64,000 nt of DNA from Clostridiales bacterium UBA6114 (GTDB lineage Bacteria > Bacillota > Clostridia > Oscillospirales > Butyricicoccaceae): the NCBI GenBank assembly GCA_002423435.1, contig DIWE01000022.1, positions 22,971 through 86,970 of the forward strand, written 5' to 3'. A program made the position numbers and the translations under genes. Of this stretch, positions 44,622 through 52,896 are shown piece after piece. The notes below the pieces were generated by a model that was given only the letters and a program-made list of their open reading frames with translations, searched no databases and was not told the origin of the DNA. Each line of letters starts with the position of its first letter. Positions within the stretch are counted from its first letter, which is position 1.

Positions 44622-44885
44622 CAGCGGCGGCCGGATCGTGTAATCCGGCCGCCGCTTCAGGCTGTCGAAAAACTCGACAGCCTTTTGAGGGGGAATCCAA
44701 TTCCCCCTCAAAGCTCCTCCAGGTGCGGACAAAACCGTCGGTTTTGTCCAGGGTGTCCTCCGGCGGCGCATGTCCGCCTGCGGACTTATCCCAAGTTAAG
44801 GGGCTTCGGCCCCTTAACAATTCCCAGAGTATACTTTTTTGACACTCTGCAGCGGCGGCCGGATCGTGTAATCCGGCCGCCGCTT
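44622..44885. mobile_element. Family B palindrome-array element, copy B4, with 36-bp identical flanking hairpins
   Basis: The body 44658-44849 is 192 bp, the same length as B3. It starts CAGGCTGTCGAAAAA and ends TTTTTTGACACTCTG, imperfect inverted repeats. It is flanked by two identical 36-bp copies (44622-44657 and 44850-44885) of a palindrome beginning CAGCGGCGGCCGGAT. Inside are the same five palindromes as B3. It lies between convergent genes. The simplest reading is insertion into or beside a terminator with duplication of the whole hairpin. Confidence 0.88.
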
Positions 44886-44905
44886 GTCATTTCCATCATT
44901 TCTTC

Positions 44906-46417
44906 TTATACTTTTGTCTCATCCATTTTGAAGATCTTCTTAAAAAGCGCCGTCAGTTGGGGGGAGAACACGATCACAACCGCCAGCGCAATGCAGGTCG
45001 CTGAAATCGGGCGGGTCAAAAACGACAAAAAATTGCCGTGCGCAAGCATCATCCCGCGCCGAAACCCCTGCTCGAACAGGTTCCCGAGGATATAACCGAG
45101 CACCGCAGGCGCGGCTGTAAGCCCGACCTTGGCAAATATATAGCCTATCAGGCCGATAAACAGAAGCGTCCAGATATCAAAGACCGCGGACCTGCATGCA
45201 AAAGCGCCGAGCATGCAGAAAACCAGTATAATGGGCACAAGATAATGCCTCGGAACGGTAATGATCCGGCTGATATATTTTGCGCCGAACATGCCGACAA
45301 AGAAAAACAGGATATTCGCCAGCGCGATCAATATAAAAATGCACGATACAACATTCATATTTTCCGAAAACAGGGACGGACCCGCCGTCAGCCCCTTTAT
45401 CGTGAGGGCGCCAAGAAGGATGGCGGTGCACGCGTCCCCCGGCACGCCCAGCGCGAGCATCGGGATCATCGCGCCGCCTGTCGTCGCGTTATTTGCCGAC
45501 TCGGGAGCCGCGATTCCCTTAAGCTCGCCTTTTCCGAATTTCTCCGGCTGCTTCGACATGCGCTTTTCAGTTCCGTAGGCGACGATACTCGCAACGCTGC
45601 CGCCGGCGGCCGGGACCGCGCCGATAAATGTTCCAATTATCGAGCCTCTGATAATGGTAGGCAGAATCCTTTTGAACTCTTTCCACGTCGGCAGCACTCT
45701 GCCGATCTCCCTGACGACCGTAAATTCTCCGAGCTTTTTCTCTATCATCTGAAAGCAGGAAACAAGCCCGAAGAATCCGACCAGCACGGAAATGGTCTGC
45801 ATACCGTCGAGCAGATAGTAATTGTCAAAGGTAAATCTCGGCGTCCCCAAAAGCGGGTCGGAACCCATCGTCGCAAGAAGCAGCCCGATCACTCCGCTGA
45901 TCAGTCCCCGAACGATAGACGTCTCCGATATGACCGAGATAATTGCAAGGCCGATCAAAGCAACCGCAAAATATTCCTGGGCGCTGAATGCCAAAGCGAC
46001 ATTTGCCAGCGCAAAAGCGGAGAAGGATAAGATAACAACGCTGAATAAGCCGCCGATAACGGAAGCTATGGCGGCCGTGCCTATGGCGAGGCCGGCTTTC
46101 CCCTGCTGTCCGAGCGGATAACCGTCTATGGTAGTCATCATCGCCGACGGTGTTCCGGGAATGTTGGCCACCACGGCGGTGATGGACCCGCCGTAGACGC
46201 CGCCACAATACACTCCCAGAAGTAATGCAAACGAGGGCCCCATGCCCATTTTATAAGTCAGCGGCGTCATGACGGCCACTCCCATCGTCGCGGAAAGTCC
46301 GGGCATAGCGCCGATCAAAACGCCGGAAACAACGCCCAGGCACAGCATCAGCACGACGTTTAGGTCCAGAATCATGGGCAGTCCCGCAGTGTATAAGTCA
46401 AATACCGAGTATCCCAT
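44906..46417 (-). CDS. tctA: Tripartite tricarboxylate transporter permease TctA
   Basis: This 503-residue membrane protein has TctA signatures GAMPGLSATMGVAVMTPLTY, YGGSITAVVANIPGTPSAMM, DGYPLGQQGKAGLA and FIGAVPAAGGSVASIVAYG. It is the large subunit of a sodium/proton-driven TTT importer for tricarboxylates or other acids. It follows tctB by 3 bp. Confidence 0.95.
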   Translation of the reverse strand: MGYSVFDLYTAGLPMILDLNVVLMLCLGVVSGVLIGAMPGLSATMGVAVMTPLTYKMGMGPSFALLLGVYCGGVYGGSITAVVANIPGTPSAMMTTIDGYPLGQQGKAGLAIGTAAIASVIGGLFSVVILSFSAFALANVALAFSAQEYFAVALIGLAIISVISETSIVRGLISGVIGLLLATMGSDPLLGTPRFTFDNYYLLDGMQTISVLVGFFGLVSCFQMIEKKLGEFTVVREIGRVLPTWKEFKRILPTIIRGSIIGTFIGAVPAAGGSVASIVAYGTEKRMSKQPEKFGKGELKGIAAPESANNATTGGAMIPMLALGVPGDACTAILLGALTIKGLTAGPSLFSENMNVVSCIFILIALANILFFFVGMFGAKYISRIITVPRHYLVPIILVFCMLGAFACRSAVFDIWTLLFIGLIGYIFAKVGLTAAPAVLGYILGNLFEQGFRRGMMLAHGNFLSFLTRPISATCIALAVVIVFSPQLTALFKKIFKMDETKV

Positions 46418-46420
46418 ATA

Positions 46421-46963
46421 TTAACCCCCAAACAATACGCCCGCGGGCAGCTGTACTTTGAGCAACGCGCCAAAAACGAAATACAGAAAAGCCGTGAACA
46501 AAACCGTAATCATAATGCTCGGCAGCGGCCTCGCTTTCATAATGAGCATTCCGAAGAAGAGAAACAAAACCGTGTCCAATACAAATCCCATCGTATTCAT
46601 AAGCGCCGTATAAATCGCCATCATGCCCATAAAGATCGCCGGCATCTTTATTCTGTCAGACTTAAAACCGATTTCATCGTCGTTTTCTTCCTCATCAGAC
46701 GCCTCGTCCATCCGGCCGTCATCCGCCTTTGTCGGGGACCCTGTTTTTGCCCTGCGGTATTTCCTGTCCGCGGTCCACTCCTGAAAAAAGAGCACAGCCA
46801 AAAGGATAAAAAGAACGATCACCAGGAGATCGGGATAGAAGCCCGGTCCAAAACCGCTTTCGTAAGAGGTCTTCGGCCAGTTTTTCGTAAGGTAAAGAAC
46901 AAACAGGCCGAAAATGAACAGCGCCGCTATCAGGATATAGGATACTTTTGTTCGTTTTCTCAT
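46421..46963 (-). CDS. tctB: Tripartite tricarboxylate transporter small permease TctB
   Basis: This protein of about 180 residues has four membrane segments, the TctB-type SGFGPGFYP motif after the first one, and an acidic cytoplasmic linker (RMDEASDEEENDDE). The ATG at 46963 (MRKRTKVS) has GAAAGG 10 bases upstream; an in-frame start 45 bp earlier lies in the attenuator hairpin region and is less likely. Confidence 0.88.
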   Translation of the reverse strand: MRKRTKVSYILIAALFIFGLFVLYLTKNWPKTSYESGFGPGFYPDLLVIVLFILLAVLFFQEWTADRKYRRAKTGSPTKADDGRMDEASDEEENDDEIGFKSDRIKMPAIFMGMMAIYTALMNTMGFVLDTVLFLFFGMLIMKARPLPSIMITVLFTAFLYFVFGALLKVQLPAGVLFGG

Positions 46964-46988
46964 GATACCGATTACCTTTCTGTGGAAA

Positions 46989-47036
46989 AGCGGGAAAACC
47001 AAATTCAAATGCGATATGTAAATCGGTTTTCCCGCT
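46989..47036 (-). terminator. Intraoperonic hairpin between tctC and tctB
   Basis: AGCGGGAAAACC pairs exactly (12 bp) with GGTTTTCCCGCT, and on the minus strand a short TTTT follows. A leaky terminator here would give more binding protein than permease. Confidence 0.7.
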
Positions 47037-47068
47037 CAAATAGTGAAAAAATGAAAATCTGAAGAGGG

Positions 47069-48103
47069 CTAGAACTCAATCGATTCGAACGTCGTGTTCA
47101 GATCGGTCAGGAATTTGTCAAATTCCTCTCCGCCCATATACTTGCCGATAGCGCCCTGCGTTTCAATGAAATTGACCCAGTAATCGGAAGTAATAATGGC
47201 CTTCAGTGCGTCCGCCATAGCGGCCGTGGCTTCCTCCGGGCAGCCTTCGGGCATCACGGCGGCGGTAAAGGTGCTCTGCATTCCCTCGTATCCGAGTTCG
47301 CTGGTCGTCTCAATATCGGGATATTTTATCGATCTGTCATCCCCGATCACCGCAAGCATCTTGAGTTCGCCCGAATCGACCATAGCGGCCGCTTCGGAGA
47401 CTGCGCACGCGGCAAAACCGACGTGTCCGCCGGCGGCGGCGGTCGCCGCGTTTGTGCCGCTGTCGTAGGGGACAAGAGCAAACTTGGCGCCGGTGATTTT
47501 GGCGAGGGTGGAAATCGCCGCATGCGTGTAGCTTCCGAATCCGGACGTTGAATAGTTGAGCTCGCCGGGGTGCGCTTTGCCGTACTCGACCAGTTCGTCG
47601 AGCGTATCGATATCGGATTTGCCGGGGACCATAATGGCCGCGGGTACGCTCTGGAACATGGCGATCCAGTCGGCCTGATCGTAGGTCACAGTGGACTTGC
47701 CCGATGCGACAAACAGGAGCATGGACGAGGTTGTGGAGCCTATGGTGAGTCCGTCGGCGCTGGCTCCTATAATGGTGTTAAACCCAACGAGTCCGCCCCC
47801 GCCGGAAGTGTTCATCACAACCACGGTGCAGCCGAGGTAATCCTCCAGCTCCGCCGCAAGCGCGCGGCTTGTGATATCAGTGGAGCCGCCGGCCGTCCAG
47901 GGAACAATCCAGGTAACCGTCTTCCCATAGTAGAAATTATTGGGATCCTCCTCATACTTGCCGGCAGTCTGGATTCCGGCGCTTGTGCCCGGGGACGGCG
48001 CGGAGGAGGCCGATTGGGCGGAAGGGGGCGCGTTGCTGCTGCCGCATGCAGCCAGAGCAAGGATCATAACAAATGCCATGGTCAGCGCAATTGATTTTCT
48101 CAT
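47069..48103 (-). CDS. tctC: Tripartite tricarboxylate transporter binding protein TctC
   Basis: This 344-residue lipoprotein (signal MRKSIALTMAFVMILALAAC) has the TctC/BugT motifs VTWIVPWTAGGSTDITSRALA, VMNTSGGGGLVGFN and GYEGMQSTFTAAVMPEGCPE. It captures a carboxylate outside the cell for TctAB. It is the first transport gene after the three RraA-like genes. Confidence 0.94.
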   Translation of the reverse strand: MRKSIALTMAFVMILALAACGSSNAPPSAQSASSAPSPGTSAGIQTAGKYEEDPNNFYYGKTVTWIVPWTAGGSTDITSRALAAELEDYLGCTVVVMNTSGGGGLVGFNTIIGASADGLTIGSTTSSMLLFVASGKSTVTYDQADWIAMFQSVPAAIMVPGKSDIDTLDELVEYGKAHPGELNYSTSGFGSYTHAAISTLAKITGAKFALVPYDSGTNAATAAAGGHVGFAACAVSEAAAMVDSGELKMLAVIGDDRSIKYPDIETTSELGYEGMQSTFTAAVMPEGCPEEATAAMADALKAIITSDYWVNFIETQGAIGKYMGGEEFDKFLTDLNTTFESIEF

Positions 48104-48214
48104 TTTCTTTCTCCTTTCATGATATATTCTGCCGGATCGCCGTCATTTACAACCTCAGTTCGGGCTTGATCTCTTCCCTTGCGCGTCTGTCAATATTGCC
48201 CTTATGTATATCGC

Positions 48215-48877
48215 TCAGTCTTCCGGATGCTGCAGGGAATCATACTTGAACTTTACCCTTGCTTCGGCCAAGGTAAGCCCTGCGCCGACCGCCTTTACAA
48301 TATTGCGCTCGGCCTCTTCGATCGCTGTCGCAAGAGAGAGTACCTCCTCCGCCCTGCCGCGCGGTATCACCAGAACTCCGGATTGGTCGGCCATAATCAG
48401 GTCGCCCGGATGAACGCATACGCCGCAGATGCTGACCGGGCCGCCGACTTCCGCGAGCACGCCGCGGTCCTTTCCGGTCACCATAAAATGGCCCCTGGTA
48501 TACATGGGATAATCAAGCTCCCGTATGCCGTCGACATCCCTGCAGACACCGTCGATGACCGTGCCGGCGAGCTTTTTTTGCACGGCCACATTGGTCAGGA
48601 TGTCCCCCCAGGATGTAAAATTCGTCCGGCCGCCGTTGTCAATGGCGATCACATCTCCCTCCTGTGTGTCGTCTATGTAGTCGCCGGCTTTGCTGGCATT
48701 TATGTCGGAGGGAATATATCTGACGGTGAAGGCGGGGCCGACAAACTTTTTGCCCACGATAATCGGCATCAGGCCCTCGCAGCCGCACTTGATGCGGAGT
48801 TTATCCATTGCGTCGGAAACGTTGGGGGTGGCGAGCTTCATAAATTCCGAAACAAGCTCTTTCGTCGTTTTGCTCAT
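48215..48877 (-). CDS. RraA-like aldolase/decarboxylase family protein (tandem copy 3)
   Basis: This 220-residue protein has VIDGVCRD and PGDLIMADQSGVLVIP. It shares a GGRTNFTSWGDI segment with the copy at 48957, placing these two closer to each other than to the copy at 49695. The Arg and metal-binding Asp are kept, so lyase activity is possible. It follows the second copy by about 80 bp. Confidence 0.88.
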   Translation of the reverse strand: MSKTTKELVSEFMKLATPNVSDAMDKLRIKCGCEGLMPIIVGKKFVGPAFTVRYIPSDINASKAGDYIDDTQEGDVIAIDNGGRTNFTSWGDILTNVAVQKKLAGTVIDGVCRDVDGIRELDYPMYTRGHFMVTGKDRGVLAEVGGPVSICGVCVHPGDLIMADQSGVLVIPRGRAEEVLSLATAIEEAERNIVKAVGAGLTLAEARVKFKYDSLQHPED

Positions 48878-48956
48878 AGGGAATCTCCTTCTTTTCTTTT
48901 GATTTTACGTTATGACCGCTCGAATGTGATTGTAGGCCGAAATCCGATAGAAGCCG

Positions 48957-49664
48957 TTATTTGCCTTTCTCAAGGAACTTATCGTAGCCGGATTTTTTGT
49001 CAACCTCCATAAAGGATGTCCCTTTTCTGATTTCGGCAATCATCGCGGCCTCGTGCCCTTTGATTTCAAGAGCGGCGGCGAGGACCTCATCCGCATAACC
49101 GATCGGGATAACGGCAACACCGTTGACGTCCGCCATCACCAGATCTCCCGGGTTCACCTGCACGCCCCCGATCTGTATCTGACAGTTATAATCGCCCTGC
49201 ACGCATCTCCCGCGGGCCGTCAAGGGCAAATGTCCCTTTGCAAACACCGGAAATTCCAGAGCCTCCACCTCGCCCATGTCGCGCACCGACCCATCCGCGA
49301 TTGTGCCGATGATCCCTTTCTGCATGGCGGACCAGGTTACAATGTCCCCCCAGCAATTCCAGTCGGGACGTCCGCCCGCGTCGTAAACCAGAACGTCGCC
49401 CGGCTCGGCAACGAATATCGGGTCGGAGCCCATATGTCCCGGGGGATTTTTAACCCCATGCGGAACAATTTTCATGGTGATGGCCGGCCCGACGATCATT
49501 TTGCAGCTTTTGTGCATGGGGCCGATGCCATATACGCCCGCCGGAAGTCCCAGCTTATCAAGCGCGTCGGATACCATGCACGTCGTCACCTGATAAAACT
49601 GTTCAATTACTTCTTTGGGCGGCCGCTTTTGCAGATACTTGTACTCCCTTTCGGTTTCGCTCAT
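48957..49664 (-). CDS. RraA-like aldolase/decarboxylase family protein (tandem copy 2)
   Basis: This 235-residue protein has IADGSVRD in place of the usual V/I-D-D-G form, keeping Arg and Asp, then PGDLVMADVNGVAVIP. The N-terminus is about 15 residues longer than in the other copies. The GGRPDWNCWGDI segment matches the copy at 48215. Its product and theirs could form mixed trimers or hexamers, as RraA folds oligomerise. That is inference. Confidence 0.88.
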   Translation of the reverse strand: MSETEREYKYLQKRPPKEVIEQFYQVTTCMVSDALDKLGLPAGVYGIGPMHKSCKMIVGPAITMKIVPHGVKNPPGHMGSDPIFVAEPGDVLVYDAGGRPDWNCWGDIVTWSAMQKGIIGTIADGSVRDMGEVEALEFPVFAKGHLPLTARGRCVQGDYNCQIQIGGVQVNPGDLVMADVNGVAVIPIGYADEVLAAALEIKGHEAAMIAEIRKGTSFMEVDKKSGYDKFLEKGK

Positions 49665-49694
49665 TACAATATCACCCTTTCTGCTGTTTTCAAT

Positions 49695-50372
49695 TTAGTC
49701 GATTCTATAACCGCCGGCGCTCAGCTTTACATCGATCCAGCCTCTGTCCAGGCCCTTTCCATCGGCAATACTGTTAAGCTGGCTTTCTTCACTTTTGCAG
49801 ACGGCGCGCGCTTTTTCCGCCAGCTCAACCGCCTCATACGGTTTTATTACCACTACCCCGTCACCGTCACCGACAAGGATGTCCCCGGGACAAATCACCT
49901 GTCCGCCGCAGGAAACGGGATAGTTGATTTCTCCGGGCCCGTTCTTATACGGCCCGTTCGGCGTAATGCCGACACAGTACACGGGGAAATCGAGGCTTCG
50001 GATCTCGTCGCGGTCCCTCATGCAGCCGTCCACCACAAAACCCGCGATCCCCCTGGAAACGGCGTAGCGCACCATGATTTCCCCCGCATAGGAACGATGT
50101 GCTGTGCCGCCTCCCGCGACGACGATCACATCGCCGGGCTTTGCAAGATCCAGCGCCTTATGTAAGAGCAGGTTGTCTCCCCCGGTTGTTTTAACGGTCA
50201 ATGCAACCCCCAGAAGCGGAGCGTGGTTCAGCGGATAAAGTCTGGAATCAAGGCAGCTCATCCGATTCATGCAGTCGGCAATGTTGGCTACCGGGATCTC
50301 TTTAAATGCGTTGACCAAAGTCGGAGAAGGCCGCTCAAAATCAGTTCTGACGCGCAAATTAGAGTTGATCAT
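49695..50372 (-). CDS. RraA-like aldolase/decarboxylase family protein (tandem copy 1)
   Basis: This 225-residue protein has VVDGCMRD and PGDILVGDGDGVVVIKPYEA and the GGGTAHRSYAGEIMVRYAV segment of classic HMG aldolase relatives. It is the first gene of the RraA-Tct operon. A TTGTATACAA palindrome lies 41 bp before its start. Confidence 0.88.
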   Translation of the reverse strand: MINSNLRVRTDFERPSPTLVNAFKEIPVANIADCMNRMSCLDSRLYPLNHAPLLGVALTVKTTGGDNLLLHKALDLAKPGDVIVVAGGGTAHRSYAGEIMVRYAVSRGIAGFVVDGCMRDRDEIRSLDFPVYCVGITPNGPYKNGPGEINYPVSCGGQVICPGDILVGDGDGVVVIKPYEAVELAEKARAVCKSEESQLNSIADGKGLDRGWIDVKLSAGGYRID

Positions 50373-50413
50373 ATCCTGCTATCCTTCCAGTGCATATTTT
50401 CATTGGACACAAT

Positions 50414-50423
50414 TTGTATACAA
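50414..50423. promoter_or_regulatory. TTGTATACAA palindrome, candidate GntR operator
   Basis: A perfect 10-bp palindrome just upstream of the RraA-Tct operon. ATTGTATACAAT-type sites are typical of VanR/FadR-like GntR proteins, and such a gene lies next upstream at 51226. A half-site ATACAATT occurs before that gene at about 51261. Confidence 0.6.
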
Positions 50424-50454
50424 TGTGCATAATATAATTAGAGTATAAAAAATT

Positions 50455-50507
50455 CCTGCCGCATTTACAAGTTCTTTCTTTCGTAATCGAATAGAAAATG
50501 CGGCAGG
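50455..50507 (-). terminator. Terminator after GntR gene
   Basis: CCTGCCGCATTT pairs exactly with AAATGCGGCAGG. On the minus strand the stem is followed by AATTTTTT, downstream of the GntR stop at 50543. Confidence 0.8.
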
Positions 50508-50542
50508 AGATTTGTATATTTTTTACAAATTAATTCAAATTA

Positions 50543-51226
50543 TCAATCTTTATTGAACTGGGGATTGCCAAGAAAGCGCGCTTTTACCTGTCCGAGGTGG
50601 TAACTAAGCGCCTGATCCGCCCTTTCCAGATCTCTGCTTCGTATTGCATTTATGATTTCAATATGCTCATGGTAGGATGCCATTCTGTCACTCTCGCTGA
50701 CGGAATCATTGCGGAACCATTCTATCTGCTCGTTAAATGCGTTGAGCATGTCTGTCAGCCGGGGGCTGTGCGCTTTCCTTACAATGAGTCTGTGCAACGC
50801 GCGGTCCGCGGAGTGATGGGTATTCCAGTCGTATCCCTTTGAAATATCGCGCGGAAACATGGCCTCTACCTGATTAAGCTCCTCATCGGCGATAAAGTTG
50901 ATGCTGCGCTGTAACGCCCACCGCTCCAGCAATAGACGCAAATCGCAGATCTCTTCCACATCGCTTTGCGATATGCTGCACACGATCGTGCCCTGAAACG
51001 GATAATTCTTAACATACCCCTCGGCCTCGAGAACTTTTAAGGCTTCGCGTATCGGGGTTCTGCTGATATTCAGTTCGGATGCGATTTCCTGCTCGAGTAT
51101 GGGATCGCCGCGTTTAAAATGCTGAGAAATAATGTTTTCTTTGATATACCGATATGCTTTTTCCTTTAAGCTAATCCTACTGGCCAACTCGTCATGCCCC
51201 TTTTCAGTCATTGTCAAATTCCGCAT
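50543..51226 (-). CDS. GntR-family transcriptional regulator (FCD type)
   Basis: This regulator of about 227 residues has a winged HTH (ILEQEIASELNISRTPIREALKVLEAEGYV) and an FCD domain with conserved Asp and His (HHSADRALHRLIV, YHEHIEIINAI, LSYHLGQVK). The start at 51226 lacks a clear ribosome site; ATG 51211 is an alternative. It is transcribed in the same direction as the RraA-Tct operon and separated by a terminator, so it is a separate unit that probably controls that operon. Confidence 0.92.
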   Translation of the reverse strand: MRNLTMTEKGHDELASRISLKEKAYRYIKENIISQHFKRGDPILEQEIASELNISRTPIREALKVLEAEGYVKNYPFQGTIVCSISQSDVEEICDLRLLLERWALQRSINFIADEELNQVEAMFPRDISKGYDWNTHHSADRALHRLIVRKAHSPRLTDMLNAFNEQIEWFRNDSVSESDRMASYHEHIEIINAIRSRDLERADQALSYHLGQVKARFLGNPQFNKD

Positions 51227-51322
51227 TTCAATATATCAGGAAAACAATTATACGCAATGAATACAATTTTTATTTTTAAATTATTACACAGAAAGCCGGA
51301 GGTTGTCAATAGATGATGTCGC

Positions 51323-52858
51323 TTAGCTTTTCTGCAAATGCCGCTCCGCCAGCCGCTTTACAACGTCCCGCAAAACAGCAATCACACCCGCGCGGTTGCC
51401 GACGCTGCCCAAGCCCTGCGCCCACATCCGTTCGAAGTGTGATTGAAACTCCCGCAGGAGCAGGAGCTGGTCGGAGTGGATCATCACGGGCTCCGGGCCG
51501 CTCCAGTGGTTAATGGCGAGGTGATGGTTCTGTTTTAGCTGCCAGCAGTTGTCCGAATGAAGCATTGTGATATCGTCAAGAATCAACAGATGGAAATTGG
51601 GAACCGCTTCGAGATAATGCGCGTAGCCGTTCAAAACATCGATGCAGCCCTGCGCATCCAAAAGGACAAAGCCTTTCTTCATGAAGTACAGCCCCGGCAT
51701 GCGGCAAAGGCCGTCCTGAACAATTTGATTCAGCCGGGAAAGGGAAAGTATTTCACGGAACACGGAATTTCCCTGCAGCGTTTCATCCATGCCGGACTTA
51801 AAACGGGCAAATTCCGCACTGCGCCAGGCGTATTCCGCGTCACCGTGCCCGTGCGCGTGCAGAACGCGGTTATAGGCGTCCTCCGTCATATACATGGGGT
51901 TAATATTGTCCTTCACCACATCGAGCGCGCCGGGAGAACAAAACTCCCGGTAGATGATTTCAAGAATATTGCGGGAAAAGTCGTCTCCGTAGATGTTCAG
52001 CACCGGTTGGGCGTAACGGGATGCCTGTTCGAAGCTTTTTTGGATTTCCGCCACAAAGGATGGCTCGCGGATGACGACGGCCACAGGCGGCGCGGCGGCG
52101 CCCGGCGTTTCCGTCACCAGCAGAGCCGCTTCGCCGGGGACAATCAGGTGCATCTGATTGGTGACCGTCTGCGCCATGCCGTGCACCACGGACAGCTGAA
52201 CATGCCCCGACACCAATGCGCCCATATAGGTGCCGATCAGCGCCGACATCGCCTGCGTATCGCCGGAAACGCATACGACCAAACGGATTTTAAGACCGCT
52301 TTTCCCGATATTGCGCAGCAGCAAAGCGGCGATATCCTCGTTGACCGTCGTTGTAATCTGATCGTTGGACAGAAAAATATCCAGGATGCTTTTGCCGGAA
52401 AGGCCCGATAAAATCGGCTCGAGCTCCAATGCAATATCAAGGCAGCCTAATTTAACCGCGCTGTCGCCGGAGCGCGCAGCCATCCTCGGTTTCTTTTGCG
52501 GCGGGTTCTTCACCGCGGCCGGCGACGTGCTTCCGAGGTTTCGGCGCAAATCCTCGCCGTCGGAAGAAAGCCACATGATCAGGTTTTGCCTGGTGCGGTA
52601 GACGGAGGAAGGGTCTGTGGGCAAACCCGCAGCTTCAAACCGCGCTTTCAGCCATTCCATATCCCGAACACGGCGGCTTAGCGCCAATATATACTCGGCC
52701 AGCGCATCCATCTGCGGGCTTGCCGCCCGCAGTTTACGCCCGCCGCTGAGCCAGCGGCTGACAAGGGAGGGATCAACCGCCAGCGCGCGCGAAAGCTCGC
52801 TGTTCGTGATATTGAAATATCGTATAACCGCTCTCAGATTTTCAGCAGAGTCGCTCAC
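51323..52858 (-). CDS. Large XRE-type helix-turn-helix regulator, function unknown
   Basis: This 511-residue protein has an N-terminal HTH (about 16-43, ITNSELSRALAVDPSLVSRWLSG), a Pro/Lys-rich linker (115-130) and a long C-terminal region with no motif that I recognise (ICxVSGDTQAMSAL-like VCVSGDTQAMSALIGTYMGAL and LLILDDITMLHSDNCW). No membrane segment. The start is GTG with GGGGAGGGG upstream. It is the last gene of the kinase/LRR/SLH cluster. Confidence 0.82.
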   Translation of the reverse strand: MSDSAENLRAVIRYFNITNSELSRALAVDPSLVSRWLSGGRKLRAASPQMDALAEYILALSRRVRDMEWLKARFEAAGLPTDPSSVYRTRQNLIMWLSSDGEDLRRNLGSTSPAAVKNPPQKKPRMAARSGDSAVKLGCLDIALELEPILSGLSGKSILDIFLSNDQITTTVNEDIAALLLRNIGKSGLKIRLVVCVSGDTQAMSALIGTYMGALVSGHVQLSVVHGMAQTVTNQMHLIVPGEAALLVTETPGAAAPPVAVVIREPSFVAEIQKSFEQASRYAQPVLNIYGDDFSRNILEIIYREFCSPGALDVVKDNINPMYMTEDAYNRVLHAHGHGDAEYAWRSAEFARFKSGMDETLQGNSVFREILSLSRLNQIVQDGLCRMPGLYFMKKGFVLLDAQGCIDVLNGYAHYLEAVPNFHLLILDDITMLHSDNCWQLKQNHHLAINHWSGPEPVMIHSDQLLLLREFQSHFERMWAQGLGSVGNRAGVIAVLRDVVKRLAERHLQKS

Positions 52859-52896
52859 AGTTGCCCCTCCCCCTCTTATGATGGGCCGTCTCCGGC

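Noticed and set aside
4634..44885. Insertion sequences with transposase
   Set aside because: No transposase, integrase or recombinase frame is visible anywhere in the window; the elements are non-coding.
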